40,658 nucleotides of DNA from Prevotella sp. (GTDB lineage Bacteria; Bacteroidota; Bacteroidia; Bacteroidales; Bacteroidaceae), in contig JAFPZD010000110.1 in the NCBI GenBank assembly GCA_017417465.1, positions 1-40,658 on the forward strand, given 5' to 3'. Position numbers and translations under genes: made by a program. Below, one piece after another: positions 24,011 to 32,097 of this stretch. The notes under the pieces were generated by a model that had not been told where the DNA came from, made no database searches, and was given only the letters and a program-made list of their open reading frames with translations. How positions within the stretch are numbered: position 1 is the first letter of the stretch; each line of letters begins with the position of its first letter.

Positions 24011-25825
24011 ATGAAAAGAAGACATGTATCAATGCTTCTGACTGCCGTGCTCCTCGCATGTGTGTTGCAGGCAACGGCACGTAAGAATAACCAGCAGAAT
24101 GGGCCGCAGACCGTCGAGACGGCCGAAGTTGTTGACAACTTCAGGCAGCATGTGGAAGGCCTGCCCTACCTCAGTGAGGCCACCGTGCAGGCGCTTAACG
24201 ACGAGGTGGTGGCGCATATTGAGAAACTCCACAACTGGAAAGACCGCGAAGCCTACGCCAAGGACAACGACTTGCAGGGTTTTCTGGCGCGTGAGCGTGA
24301 AGAGCTGCAAAAACAAAAGGACGGCCTGAACACACTGCTCGACGAGTTCATGAAGCAGTACGACGGCAAAGTGATTGCCGACTCGGCCGCCTGTCGCGAC
24401 AGCCTGCAGCGCATCGTCAGTGACAAACTGGGACTGCTGGAGACCAACCTCAACCTGCTGGAGCGCGAGATGAATGCCAAGGAAGAGGGTGGCAGCGGAC
24501 CGTCGTGGCCACTCATCGGCGGCATCGTTGGTGGCATTGTCCTGCTGCTGCTCGTCTGGGCACTCGTTAGTGCCAGAAAGAAAAAACCAGTGCCAGCGCC
24601 TGTCGTCACCCCGCCGAGCAACAACGGCAACGGCCCCAGCACCAACAAGACCGGAGAGCCGGCTATCGTTGTCCGCCGTAAGACGGCCACGATTCTCAAG
24701 AAGCAGAGTCTGGAGGACGTCATGGACAGCCCCCACTATATGAAGATCGACCTGGAGGACTGCTGTTTTGAGTCGGCTGTCCGCCGAATGTATATCAAGG
24801 ACTCGTGTGTAGTAGATATATATAATATGTACGCGCGAGACCAGCAGAACCCAGCCAATGCTAAGGAGTATGGCTGCATGGTGCTGGGACGCTGGGTCTA
24901 CGATTCCGAGAACAGCGAATACTACGTGTCGCTTGAGCAGGTGGTGCTGCCTGGCGACGATGCCGTCTTCGACGAGTATGAGTTGAACTTCGGCGGAAAG
25001 ATCAAGCTGAAGATCTTGGAACAGCTGCGCAAGCTACGCCGTGACACGAACCTGCAGTACGACCTGACGTGCTGGGTTCACTCACATCCGGGTCTGACGG
25101 TGTTCTTCAGCAATGCTGACAGCAACGTGCAGGACCAGCTGAAGCACCCGCAGCACCCGAAGTTCCTCACGGCACTTGTCATCGACACGCTGACGCCGAC
25201 GATGGAAACAGGTGTCTTCACCTACCATCGTGACATGACGCTCAACACGAAGAACGACCTGAAGAAGCTCTATTCCCTGAAAGAGTGGTATCAGTGGGCG
25301 CAGCAAAGCATTAAAGAGGACACGCCTGCCACATTACCGCCGTCGACAAAGACGGAAGAAACGGCCAACGTCGTTGACACGCAGACAGCCGATCTTTTCA
25401 ACACCCTCGCCGATGCCAAGGAGCATACGACGGCCTGCTTCAGCATTAACCTGAACAAGGACATCGTCGTCGACCTTTGTATGGCACTCAGTGGCCAGAC
25501 AAACGGTGTCGCCGGCATCGTTCATGGACAGATTATCAAGAAGGACCTGACGGAGTATGTGGCCGAGCGCCTTTCTTCCAACGACAAGGAGGAAGGCCTG
25601 CAACAGTTGGGATGCTTCGTCGTGACACAGCACTTCAGCATTCCCACGGTGCGCAAGGCCGTGGCCGACAAGCTGGAGAAGCTGAAATTCGTGCTGGTCT
25701 ACACCACAGCCGATGGCGAGCTGACCTCTGTGCCCATCATGGGTGGCGACTTGTGTGCCGACGACAGCTATTACGGCAAGCAGCGACTCGAAGACTTGAA
25801 ATTATGGACTAAAAAAGGAAGATAA
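24011..25825 (+). CDS. Membrane-anchored JAMM/MPN (deubiquitinase-like) protease
   Basis: Chosen start ATG at 24011 gives a clean signal sequence (MKRRHVSMLLTAVLLACVLQ) and a 604-residue protein; an ATG at 23984 overlapping the previous stop is the alternative. Numbered from 23984, a periplasmic helical region (40-165) is followed by one membrane helix (about 176-196) and a cytoplasmic JAB domain. The zinc motif is complete: an upstream Glu (E295, in AKEYGCMVLG), then HSHP at 366-369 and S376/D379 in FFSNADSN. About 160 further residues look like a divergent second MPN fold without metal ligands. JAMM proteases cut isopeptide or peptide bonds after Ubl. Because the Ubl here already ends in Gly, removal from targets is likelier than precursor processing. 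Confidence 0.87.
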   Translation: MKRRHVSMLLTAVLLACVLQATARKNNQQNGPQTVETAEVVDNFRQHVEGLPYLSEATVQALNDEVVAHIEKLHNWKDREAYAKDNDLQGFLAREREELQKQKDGLNTLLDEFMKQYDGKVIADSAACRDSLQRIVSDKLGLLETNLNLLEREMNAKEEGGSGPSWPLIGGIVGGIVLLLLVWALVSARKKKPVPAPVVTPPSNNGNGPSTNKTGEPAIVVRRKTATILKKQSLEDVMDSPHYMKIDLEDCCFESAVRRMYIKDSCVVDIYNMYARDQQNPANAKEYGCMVLGRWVYDSENSEYYVSLEQVVLPGDDAVFDEYELNFGGKIKLKILEQLRKLRRDTNLQYDLTCWVHSHPGLTVFFSNADSNVQDQLKHPQHPKFLTALVIDTLTPTMETGVFTYHRDMTLNTKNDLKKLYSLKEWYQWAQQSIKEDTPATLPPSTKTEETANVVDTQTADLFNTLADAKEHTTACFSINLNKDIVVDLCMALSGQTNGVAGIVHGQIIKKDLTEYVAERLSSNDKEEGLQQLGCFVVTQHFSIPTVRKAVADKLEKLKFVLVYTTADGELTSVPIMGGDLCADDSYYGKQRLEDLKLWTKKGR

Positions 25826-25830
25826 TCACT

Positions 25831-28212
25831 ATGCGAAGACTTTTGTTTTCTTGCGCCCTCGCGGCGTTGGCGCTGACGATTGGCGCACAGGACGTAGCTA
25901 AGATTCAGTTCTGCGACAAAAAGTATGAATATGGCACTGGCAAGGATAGCATCACGCTGTTCCTCAAAGTGCTCGACAGCAATGACGAACCGTCTGCCGA
26001 CATCACGGCAGCCGACCTCGAGAAGTATCTCGTGGTCAACGAGGATGGCGTCATGATTCCCAACGACCGCCGGCAAGTGGTCTCGCTGAGCAGCGGACAG
26101 CGTATTCCCAGCGACTTCACCTTCTCCGTTCTGGTCGACCTCAGCATTCCTGAGTCGGGGAAAGGCCAGATCTTCGACGCCGTCGGCAAGCTGGTTGAGA
26201 GCGCACCCGACAGCTGCGTGTTCCTTTCGTTCTTCGGCGAGGAGGTCACTGCCAGCCAGATGGTGACCAAGGACAACATCGCCGACTTCAAGGAGAAGTT
26301 CATGACACATTCCGACAGCAAGTTCTTCTTTGGTGCCCTTTACTCTAAACTGGCTGAGTTCAGCAGCGAGAAAGCAGCCCTCGAGGACGAGGTTCGCACA
26401 AAGGGCGGCTATACGAAGAACGAACTGATTCTCCGGCGTGCCAAGCAGGCCAGCGACAAGAACCTGCTGTTCGTGTTCACCGAGGGTAACATGCGCCCTG
26501 AAGACGAGACCATCTCGTTCGTTGAGGTGACCGACTACCAGTCGGATGCATCCCACATGGTGCCGAAGGTGTTCGCTTTCTACTACACGGGTGAAGGCGT
26601 CGACGAGAATGTCGAACTGACGTTGCAGGGTGTCACCACCCCCCGTAACAGCGAAGGACAGGTACTGGCTGACCGCCAGGGTGCCTACCGTCCCTCTGCC
26701 GACCTAACCAACGTGCTGAGCAATTTCCAGCAGGTGGTGAAAGATGCCATGTACGACTTTGCCTTTACTTATAAGGCTACTGACGACAAGGCTTATACGG
26801 GACGCGTGAACTACACCGCTGAATGGAAAGGCGTGGAGTCTGGTACGGCCGACTACTCTATTGGTACGGCTGAGACACCCTGGCCGGTGCGTCAGGAGAG
26901 TGCCGGCGATGCCCTGACGAAGGTGCTTGTAGCGCTCCTGGTGGCGTTCCTGACGTTCGCTTTCTTCTTCCTGATAATGAAGGTGCTCATCCCATTCCTG
27001 AAGTCGAAGCGCTTCGCTTCAAAATACTATAAGCCCTATCAGCCCGAAGAAGGCGTTACAAGGCGCATCTGCCACTATTGCCGTCAGGACATCTTGCCCG
27101 GCCAGAAGGTCGTGGTGAAGTGTAAGCACGTGATGCACGTGGGCTGCTGGCAGCAGAATGGCTACAAGTGCGTGGAGTATGGTCAGAACTGTAAGGAGGG
27201 CATTCAGGACCACGTGAATCTGGCCGAGATGTTCAGTCAGGCGTCTATTCGTGACACCTACCAGACGCTGGCCGGTGTGCTGGCCGGTCTGGTGAGCTGG
27301 ATTGTCTTCGAGCTGACGGGACGTGGCATGTTCGGAAGCCTTGGAGCAGCCATTGCCAACACGTTCTTCTTCAATGAGGAGCAGAAAGGAAATCTGCTCA
27401 CCGACTGCAGCGGTAAGGTATCGGCACTGCTGACCGTGGGCTTGCTGCTGGGCTTCTTCCTCTCTTTGGTGTTCAGGTATAACGACGAGTACCGTAAGAA
27501 GGATGCCAAGATCTACCTGAAGATCATCGGATTGTCACTGCTTTCCGGACTGATCGGATTCCTGGCCATGCTGCTCGGTGGCATCATCTTCTGCCTGCTG
27601 CTGTCAGCCGTAGGCACAACTTACATTCCTTGGTACTGCTCACTGCCTGCTTACATCCTCTTCTCTATCTGTTTGGCACTGAGCCTGACCATCAAGTCTT
27701 CCATCCCGATGAAGAGCGCACTCATCGGTGGTTGTCTGTCGGCACTCATCGGCTTCATCGTGCTCTACTTCGGCGGAGCCGTCAGCTCCAACATGGGATG
27801 GCTGAACATGTTGCTCGACTTCATCATCTACGGTGGTGGTCTGGGAGCCTCGCTCGTCACGGTGCGCATGCTGGCCGAGCGCTACTTCCTCGTCATCAAG
27901 AACGGTGTGAAGGCCGGACAGCGCATACCTATCCACAAGTGGATGAATGCTACTGGCGGTGGCAACAAGGTCACCATCGGTAAGATTAACGAGTGCGAGA
28001 TTCAGATGAACTGGGAGAAGGCCAGCAAGGTTGCCGACAAGCATGTGCAGCTCTATATTGACAAGGCCCGCCAGCTGCCGATGCTGAATGCGCTGGCAGC
28101 AGGCGTGAACTACAACGTGCGCTCGGAGCTGACGCCTAACAAGCCAATCATCCTCAGCAACGGCGACACGTTCACCGTTGGCGACACCATCTTCGAATAT
28201 TCGGAAGCATAA
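25831..28212 (+). CDS. vWA / RING-H2 / multi-TM / FHA-like membrane protein (candidate E3)
   Basis: A protein of 793 residues. A signal peptide precedes a periplasmic vWA-like domain (about 90-260; FSVLVDLSIPES, a MIDAS-like start). A membrane helix at about 362-388 is followed by a RING-H2-like finger with C414, C417, C431, H433, H436, C439, C447 and C454; the last pair is spaced CX6C instead of CX2C. Six or more further membrane helices follow (about 475-680). The C-terminal 100 residues look FHA-like (NKVTIGKINECEIQ, ADKHVQLYI, NGDTFTVGDTIFEY). RING domains recruit E2s, and FHA domains bind phosphothreonine. Both should face the cytoplasm. It would tie Ubl transfer to the kinase/phosphatase pair of the same operon. 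Confidence 0.8.
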   Translation: MRRLLFSCALAALALTIGAQDVAKIQFCDKKYEYGTGKDSITLFLKVLDSNDEPSADITAADLEKYLVVNEDGVMIPNDRRQVVSLSSGQRIPSDFTFSVLVDLSIPESGKGQIFDAVGKLVESAPDSCVFLSFFGEEVTASQMVTKDNIADFKEKFMTHSDSKFFFGALYSKLAEFSSEKAALEDEVRTKGGYTKNELILRRAKQASDKNLLFVFTEGNMRPEDETISFVEVTDYQSDASHMVPKVFAFYYTGEGVDENVELTLQGVTTPRNSEGQVLADRQGAYRPSADLTNVLSNFQQVVKDAMYDFAFTYKATDDKAYTGRVNYTAEWKGVESGTADYSIGTAETPWPVRQESAGDALTKVLVALLVAFLTFAFFFLIMKVLIPFLKSKRFASKYYKPYQPEEGVTRRICHYCRQDILPGQKVVVKCKHVMHVGCWQQNGYKCVEYGQNCKEGIQDHVNLAEMFSQASIRDTYQTLAGVLAGLVSWIVFELTGRGMFGSLGAAIANTFFFNEEQKGNLLTDCSGKVSALLTVGLLLGFFLSLVFRYNDEYRKKDAKIYLKIIGLSLLSGLIGFLAMLLGGIIFCLLLSAVGTTYIPWYCSLPAYILFSICLALSLTIKSSIPMKSALIGGCLSALIGFIVLYFGGAVSSNMGWLNMLLDFIIYGGGLGASLVTVRMLAERYFLVIKNGVKAGQRIPIHKWMNATGGGNKVTIGKINECEIQMNWEKASKVADKHVQLYIDKARQLPMLNALAAGVNYNVRSELTPNKPIILSNGDTFTVGDTIFEYSEA

Positions 28213-28217
28213 AAGCC

Positions 28218-29537
28218 ATGGATAATAAAAAACAATACGAATGGGGCGATGGCGTGTTCACGCTTCTCTCCTGGTTCAGGAAAGAGCGGGTAAAGAACGC
28301 CCGTGTACTGGTGGCTGGCTGTGGCGCACTGGGCAACGAGGTAGTGAAAAACCTCGCCCTCTTCGGCATAGGTCACATCTACGCCGTCGACTTCGACGCG
28401 ATAGAGCTGTCGAACCTCACGCGCTCTGTCCTTTTCCGCGAAGAGGATGCCTTGAGCCACGCCTATAAGGCCGACATCGTGGCAAAGCAGGTCAGGAACA
28501 TCAATCCGCAGATAGAGGTTACGCCCATCGTGGGTAACCTCTTCTCGGAGGTGGGCTTCGGCATCTACCGACGCGTCGATGTTATCATCGGTTGCCTTGA
28601 CAGCCGGCTGGCCCGCTATCTTCTCAATCGTATGGCCATGCGCGCCGGCAAGAGCTGGATAGACGGCAGCATCGAAAACCTGACGGGCGTCGTCAAGGTG
28701 TACAGCCCTGGCATCAGCTGCTATGAGTGTGGCCTGTCGCGCGACGAGTTCAACCACATCATGCTGCGCACCGGCTGTGCCGACGTGGTTCGCACACAGA
28801 CGGAGCATGGGCGCGTGGCCACAACCCCCATCAGTGCCTCCATCGTGGGCGCACTGCAGGTTCAGGAGGCCATGAAGATTATCCATAAGGACGTCCTGAA
28901 TCAAGAATCTCAGGAAAACGCAACGCAACGAGCCGCTGTGTCCGAAGCTTCTCCTTCGGAAGCCCCCACTCCCGGCATCCAGCTGGTAAAGCCCCTCAAC
29001 ATCGTCAAACCGGTGGCAGCCCTTAAGCCCGCCCCCCCGTTTAAGACTTTAGAGGGCAAGATGATGCGCTACGAGGGAATGACATGCACCACAAACATCT
29101 ACCGCATTGCATCGTGGAAGAACAACTGTCCGGCTCATGAGCAATGGAACAACATCATCGAGTGCACCGACCTCTCTGCCCACCAGACTGTCGGTGAGGT
29201 GCTTGCCAAATTGAAAGAGTTGCTGAAAGCTGAGACGGTGGAAATCAACATGCTGAACAACAAGTTCATCGACGTTATCGCCACCGACCGTCCGCAGAAG
29301 GAGTTCGAGGTGATGATTCCTGAGTCTAAGCTCGATGCTTACATCAAGGGCAACAAGGAGTTGCGACAGCTGAGCTACCGCACCCTCATCCACAAGCACT
29401 TCTTTGAGAACATCGACGACCGCTTCCCTTACCAGCAGCTTACGCTTCAGCAGATAGGCATCCCACCTTTCGACGTCATTCAGGTATCCACCGACAAAGG
29501 CGTCAGCTACGTGGAGCTCACCGCCGACGCCTTCTAA
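28218..29537 (+). CDS. E1-like ThiF/UBA adenylating enzyme with extra C-terminal domain
   Basis: A protein of 439 residues. The Rossmann adenylation domain is clear: VLVAGCGALGNEVVKNL (about 30-46), VDFDAIELSNLTRSVLF with the Asp/Asn/Arg set that binds ATP, and DVIIGCLDSRLARYLLNR. A Cys pair (C168, C171 in SCYECGLS) resembles half of the zinc site of E1s. C187 in RTGCADVV is the candidate thioester Cys, placed before the ASIVGALQVQEAMK helix as in ThiF-type E1s. After a Ser/Pro linker (about 230-270) a 160-residue C-terminal domain ends TLQQIGIPPFDVIQV. This ubiquitin-fold-like end could bind the E2, which is speculative. It would activate the Ubl at its C-terminal Gly. Confidence 0.87.
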   Translation: MDNKKQYEWGDGVFTLLSWFRKERVKNARVLVAGCGALGNEVVKNLALFGIGHIYAVDFDAIELSNLTRSVLFREEDALSHAYKADIVAKQVRNINPQIEVTPIVGNLFSEVGFGIYRRVDVIIGCLDSRLARYLLNRMAMRAGKSWIDGSIENLTGVVKVYSPGISCYECGLSRDEFNHIMLRTGCADVVRTQTEHGRVATTPISASIVGALQVQEAMKIIHKDVLNQESQENATQRAAVSEASPSEAPTPGIQLVKPLNIVKPVAALKPAPPFKTLEGKMMRYEGMTCTTNIYRIASWKNNCPAHEQWNNIIECTDLSAHQTVGEVLAKLKELLKAETVEINMLNNKFIDVIATDRPQKEFEVMIPESKLDAYIKGNKELRQLSYRTLIHKHFFENIDDRFPYQQLTLQQIGIPPFDVIQVSTDKGVSYVELTADAF

Positions 29538-29545
29538 TTTTTCTT

Positions 29546-29600
29546 CACGCCACCTCCTAACTCCCAACTCCTAACTCCTAACTCCTAATTCCTAACTCCC
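29546..29600 (+). repeat. CTAACTCC-type spacer repeats
   Basis: Tandem TCCTAACTCC/TCCTAATTCC units fill the gap before the TssG-like gene and run into its GTG start. Confidence 0.75.
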
Positions 29601-29601
29601 C

Positions 29602-30486
29602 GTGCTCCCTCCACAACTACTCCCAGGTGAACTCAACGCCGAAGAACTCTTAGCCTACTACCCTTTAGGCTCAGTAAAGTTGAGCATGCAGGGCATGCAC
29701 AAACGCAACAGCTACGGCGACATCATTGACTTGGAACCCATGGGCGCCGAGGCAATGCACCTCACGGTGGGCCGCAACAGCATCTACAACGGCCTGCCCG
29801 AATACATGTTCCATCCCATCGACCGTTTCGACAACCTCCCCCAGTACGAGGAGAAGGAGCGGTTCCAGGAGCAGTTGGAAGAGCAGAAGCAGGAGATAGA
29901 AGACGCCTATCGCTTCTTCAGCCCCATCGACTTGCTCATCCTCCATCTGCGTACCGAGCTACGCAAGAAGTTGGACAACTATACGCACGAGGATGTGGTG
30001 ATGCAGCAAATCATCGGCGACAACCTGACCAAGCAGCAGCGCAACAACCGGTTCATCCGCCAAGTGATTCCTTTCCTGCCGCAAGCAAAGCGGATACGCG
30101 GCAACCGCACGCTGTTTACGCTCATGCTTCGCAAGGTGTTCATGGAAGAGGGGCTGACCATCAGCGTGCAGCAGACGCCACAGACGCACACCGACGAAGT
30201 CCCCCGCTATGGGGAGAGCGTCGACATGGTGCTCGACGACAGCTACGTAGGCAATATCTACGCTGAACCCGTCCAGACCTACGTCATCCACTACTGGTCC
30301 GACAAGGAGGCAGGTGCCCATTTCCTACATTTCCTCGACGAGGTGGAGGAGTTACGCCTGATGTTGCAGGACTTCTTCCTCAGCGTAGAGCAGCAGCTCT
30401 GCTTCGACATCACTGAAGATGCCCCACCCCTGCGCCTCAACGACGACGTGTTCTACAACTATCTCAACTACAATACCAATATCTAA
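29602..30486 (+). CDS. tssG: TssG-like baseplate protein
   Basis: A protein of 294 residues starting at a GTG that follows pyrimidine-rich repeats; the next ATG is about 80 bases on and would lose the start of the domain. It has no signal peptide. Its middle (FIRQVIPFLPQAKRIRGNRTLFTLMLRKVF) and end (FFLSVEQQLCFDITED, LNDDVFYNYLNYNTN) fit the Bacteroidetes TssG family of about 300 residues, a baseplate wedge protein that pairs with TssF. It is followed six bases later by the TssK-like gene and later by TssE and TssF, a consistent baseplate block. Confidence 0.7.
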   Translation: MLPPQLLPGELNAEELLAYYPLGSVKLSMQGMHKRNSYGDIIDLEPMGAEAMHLTVGRNSIYNGLPEYMFHPIDRFDNLPQYEEKERFQEQLEEQKQEIEDAYRFFSPIDLLILHLRTELRKKLDNYTHEDVVMQQIIGDNLTKQQRNNRFIRQVIPFLPQAKRIRGNRTLFTLMLRKVFMEEGLTISVQQTPQTHTDEVPRYGESVDMVLDDSYVGNIYAEPVQTYVIHYWSDKEAGAHFLHFLDEVEELRLMLQDFFLSVEQQLCFDITEDAPPLRLNDDVFYNYLNYNTNI

Positions 30487-30492
30487 AATATT

Positions 30493-31470
30493 ATGCCAAA
30501 AAGAATCAGCTGGAAGAAAGGCATGCGCCTCACCGACGAAGTACTGATGGCTGCCGATCAATGTACGGCAGACGCCGTAGAGCAGGCTCTTATTCTCGGG
30601 AGTGCTGGGCGCTTCGGGCTCTTCCCTTCCGCACATCCGTTTGAGCTGTCGCTCTCCGTTTCCAAGGGTTATGTCGACGTCGAGTCGCTCACCTGTCTGG
30701 GCATCACCCGCGCCGGTGACGTCATCGACGCGCACTACGACACCAAGTTCAGCAACTCCTTGGACACACGTGTACAAATACCCGGCGAGAACGACGAGAA
30801 CGAATACATTCTCACCATCAACGTGCAGCCCGACGAGTGGCAGGACATGGCCGACGGCTATCGCGAGCCGAAATACTTTTTCGCCCTCGTCAGTTCCAAG
30901 CAGCCTGTGGGTCAGCATGCGCTACCCATTGGGCGCATCGTGATGGAAGAGGGATGGCATGAGGACAACACCAATTTCGTGCCACCATGCCTCTACGTCT
31001 CCTCGCACCCCAAGATGCACGAGCTGTTAGGGCAGTTCCTCGGCATCCTGCGTACCATCGACGACCGCACACGCCAGCAGCTCGACACGAAGGCCCGCAC
31101 GGCCATCAGCATCTACTGGCCTATAGTGCAGCAGGTGCTCGTCATCGTCAACTCCGAGCACGAGCTGATGACGCCTCAGCGGTTCCAGTCGTGCGTGCAG
31201 CAGGTGGTGGCCGCGTTTACCACAGCCTGCGACCTGGACGACGTCCTCAATCTGGAAGACGCAGAGACGTTCCGCAACTATGCCCGCGTGGCCTACAGCT
31301 ACCGCATCGCCTACCTCCGCATCCGCCAGGGCATGGGCATGTGCTACAGCATCGGCGAGAAGATCGAGAAGTTCTCGCTGCTGCGTGAGGCTCCCAAGCC
31401 AGTGGTCGAAGCTCCTAAGCCCGAGCCTCCCAAGCCTTCAAAGCGCACTTGGGGCGGACCGAACATCTAA
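30493..31470 (+). CDS. tssK: TssK-like baseplate adaptor
   Basis: A protein of 325 residues, shorter than the usual TssK (about 440). The N-terminus ISWKKGMRLTDEVLMAADQ has the W..GM.L.. pattern of TssK, which starts its shell domain. Next come beta strands (FELSLSVSKGYVDVESLTCLGIT, YILTINVQPDEWQ) and a helical second half (LGILRTIDDRTRQQLDTKAR, YRIAYLRIRQGMG). The last 30 residues are a Pro/Lys tail ending SKRTWGGPNI. TssK links the baseplate to the membrane complex, so it should meet whatever replaces that complex here. The assignment rests on the N-terminal motif and gene order. Confidence 0.72.
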   Translation: MPKRISWKKGMRLTDEVLMAADQCTADAVEQALILGSAGRFGLFPSAHPFELSLSVSKGYVDVESLTCLGITRAGDVIDAHYDTKFSNSLDTRVQIPGENDENEYILTINVQPDEWQDMADGYREPKYFFALVSSKQPVGQHALPIGRIVMEEGWHEDNTNFVPPCLYVSSHPKMHELLGQFLGILRTIDDRTRQQLDTKARTAISIYWPIVQQVLVIVNSEHELMTPQRFQSCVQQVVAAFTTACDLDDVLNLEDAETFRNYARVAYSYRIAYLRIRQGMGMCYSIGEKIEKFSLLREAPKPVVEAPKPEPPKPSKRTWGGPNI

Positions 31471-31482
31471 CGCCATGTTTCC

Positions 31483-31977
31483 ATGAAGTTCATCAGCACA
31501 CCTTTAGTGTTCCTCGACCAAGGAGCGCGCATCAACCGGGACATCGAGGAACGGCAGAAGATGCTCGACAATCTTGTCGAACTGGTGGTGTTCACACCAC
31601 GAGGGCAGTTCGATGCCGACCCCGACTTCGGCTTCGAATACTGGAACCATGAGTTTTCCAACGTTCACTATCGGGAGTTTAACACCAGCCAGACCGGGCG
31701 CGTTGCCAATGGCCTTTATAACGAGGTGACCAAGAAAGAGTGTGAGGAGAGCATCAAGCAGAGCCTCGCAGCTTACGAGCCCATGCTGAAGGACGTCATT
31801 GTCAACATCGGCCTTGACCAGGCTGATGGTAAGCAGACACGCAGAAAGCGCGTTCACTCGAAGTACGAAATCACCGTTAATGTAGAGGGGCACCTTGACG
31901 ACGGACTTGGCACCATGCGTCCCTACAGCAAAAAGGTGGTGTTCCTCGTAGAGCCCACCGCCAAGCGCTACCGATAG
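31483..31977 (+). CDS. tssE: TssE, gp25-like baseplate protein
   Basis: A protein of 164 residues with the GPW/gp25 signature: LDNLVELVVFTPRGQFDADPDFGFEYW near the N-terminal third, then helical and beta segments (YEITVNVEGHLDD) and a basic end. Gp25 proteins form the wedge that nucleates the sheath at the baseplate. It is 12 bases after the TssK-like gene. Confidence 0.85.
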   Translation: MKFISTPLVFLDQGARINRDIEERQKMLDNLVELVVFTPRGQFDADPDFGFEYWNHEFSNVHYREFNTSQTGRVANGLYNEVTKKECEESIKQSLAAYEPMLKDVIVNIGLDQADGKQTRRKRVHSKYEITVNVEGHLDDGLGTMRPYSKKVVFLVEPTAKRYR

Positions 31978-32097
31978 ACACCCTCCCCCAAAAACAATCG
32001 TCCCTTAACTCCCCCCCTAACTCCCCTTCCTCCCCCCAAAACTATCGTCCCCTAACTCCCCTTAACTCCCCCTAACTCCCCTTAACTCCCCTCCCCC
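31978..32097 (+). repeat. Pyrimidine-rich spacer of CTAACTCCCC repeats
   Basis: About 120 bases with two ATCGTCCCYTAACTCCCC-like starts and several CCTAACTCCCCTTAACTCCCC copies, then the start of tssF. This is the longest of the operon's low-complexity spacers. Confidence 0.8.

Noticed and set aside
20195-29537. A stand-alone Bil or CBASS defence operon inserted in the locus
   Set aside because: There is no cyclase or CBASS effector, the JAMM and RING proteins are membrane-bound, and the genes are continuous with the TssBC genes on the same strand.
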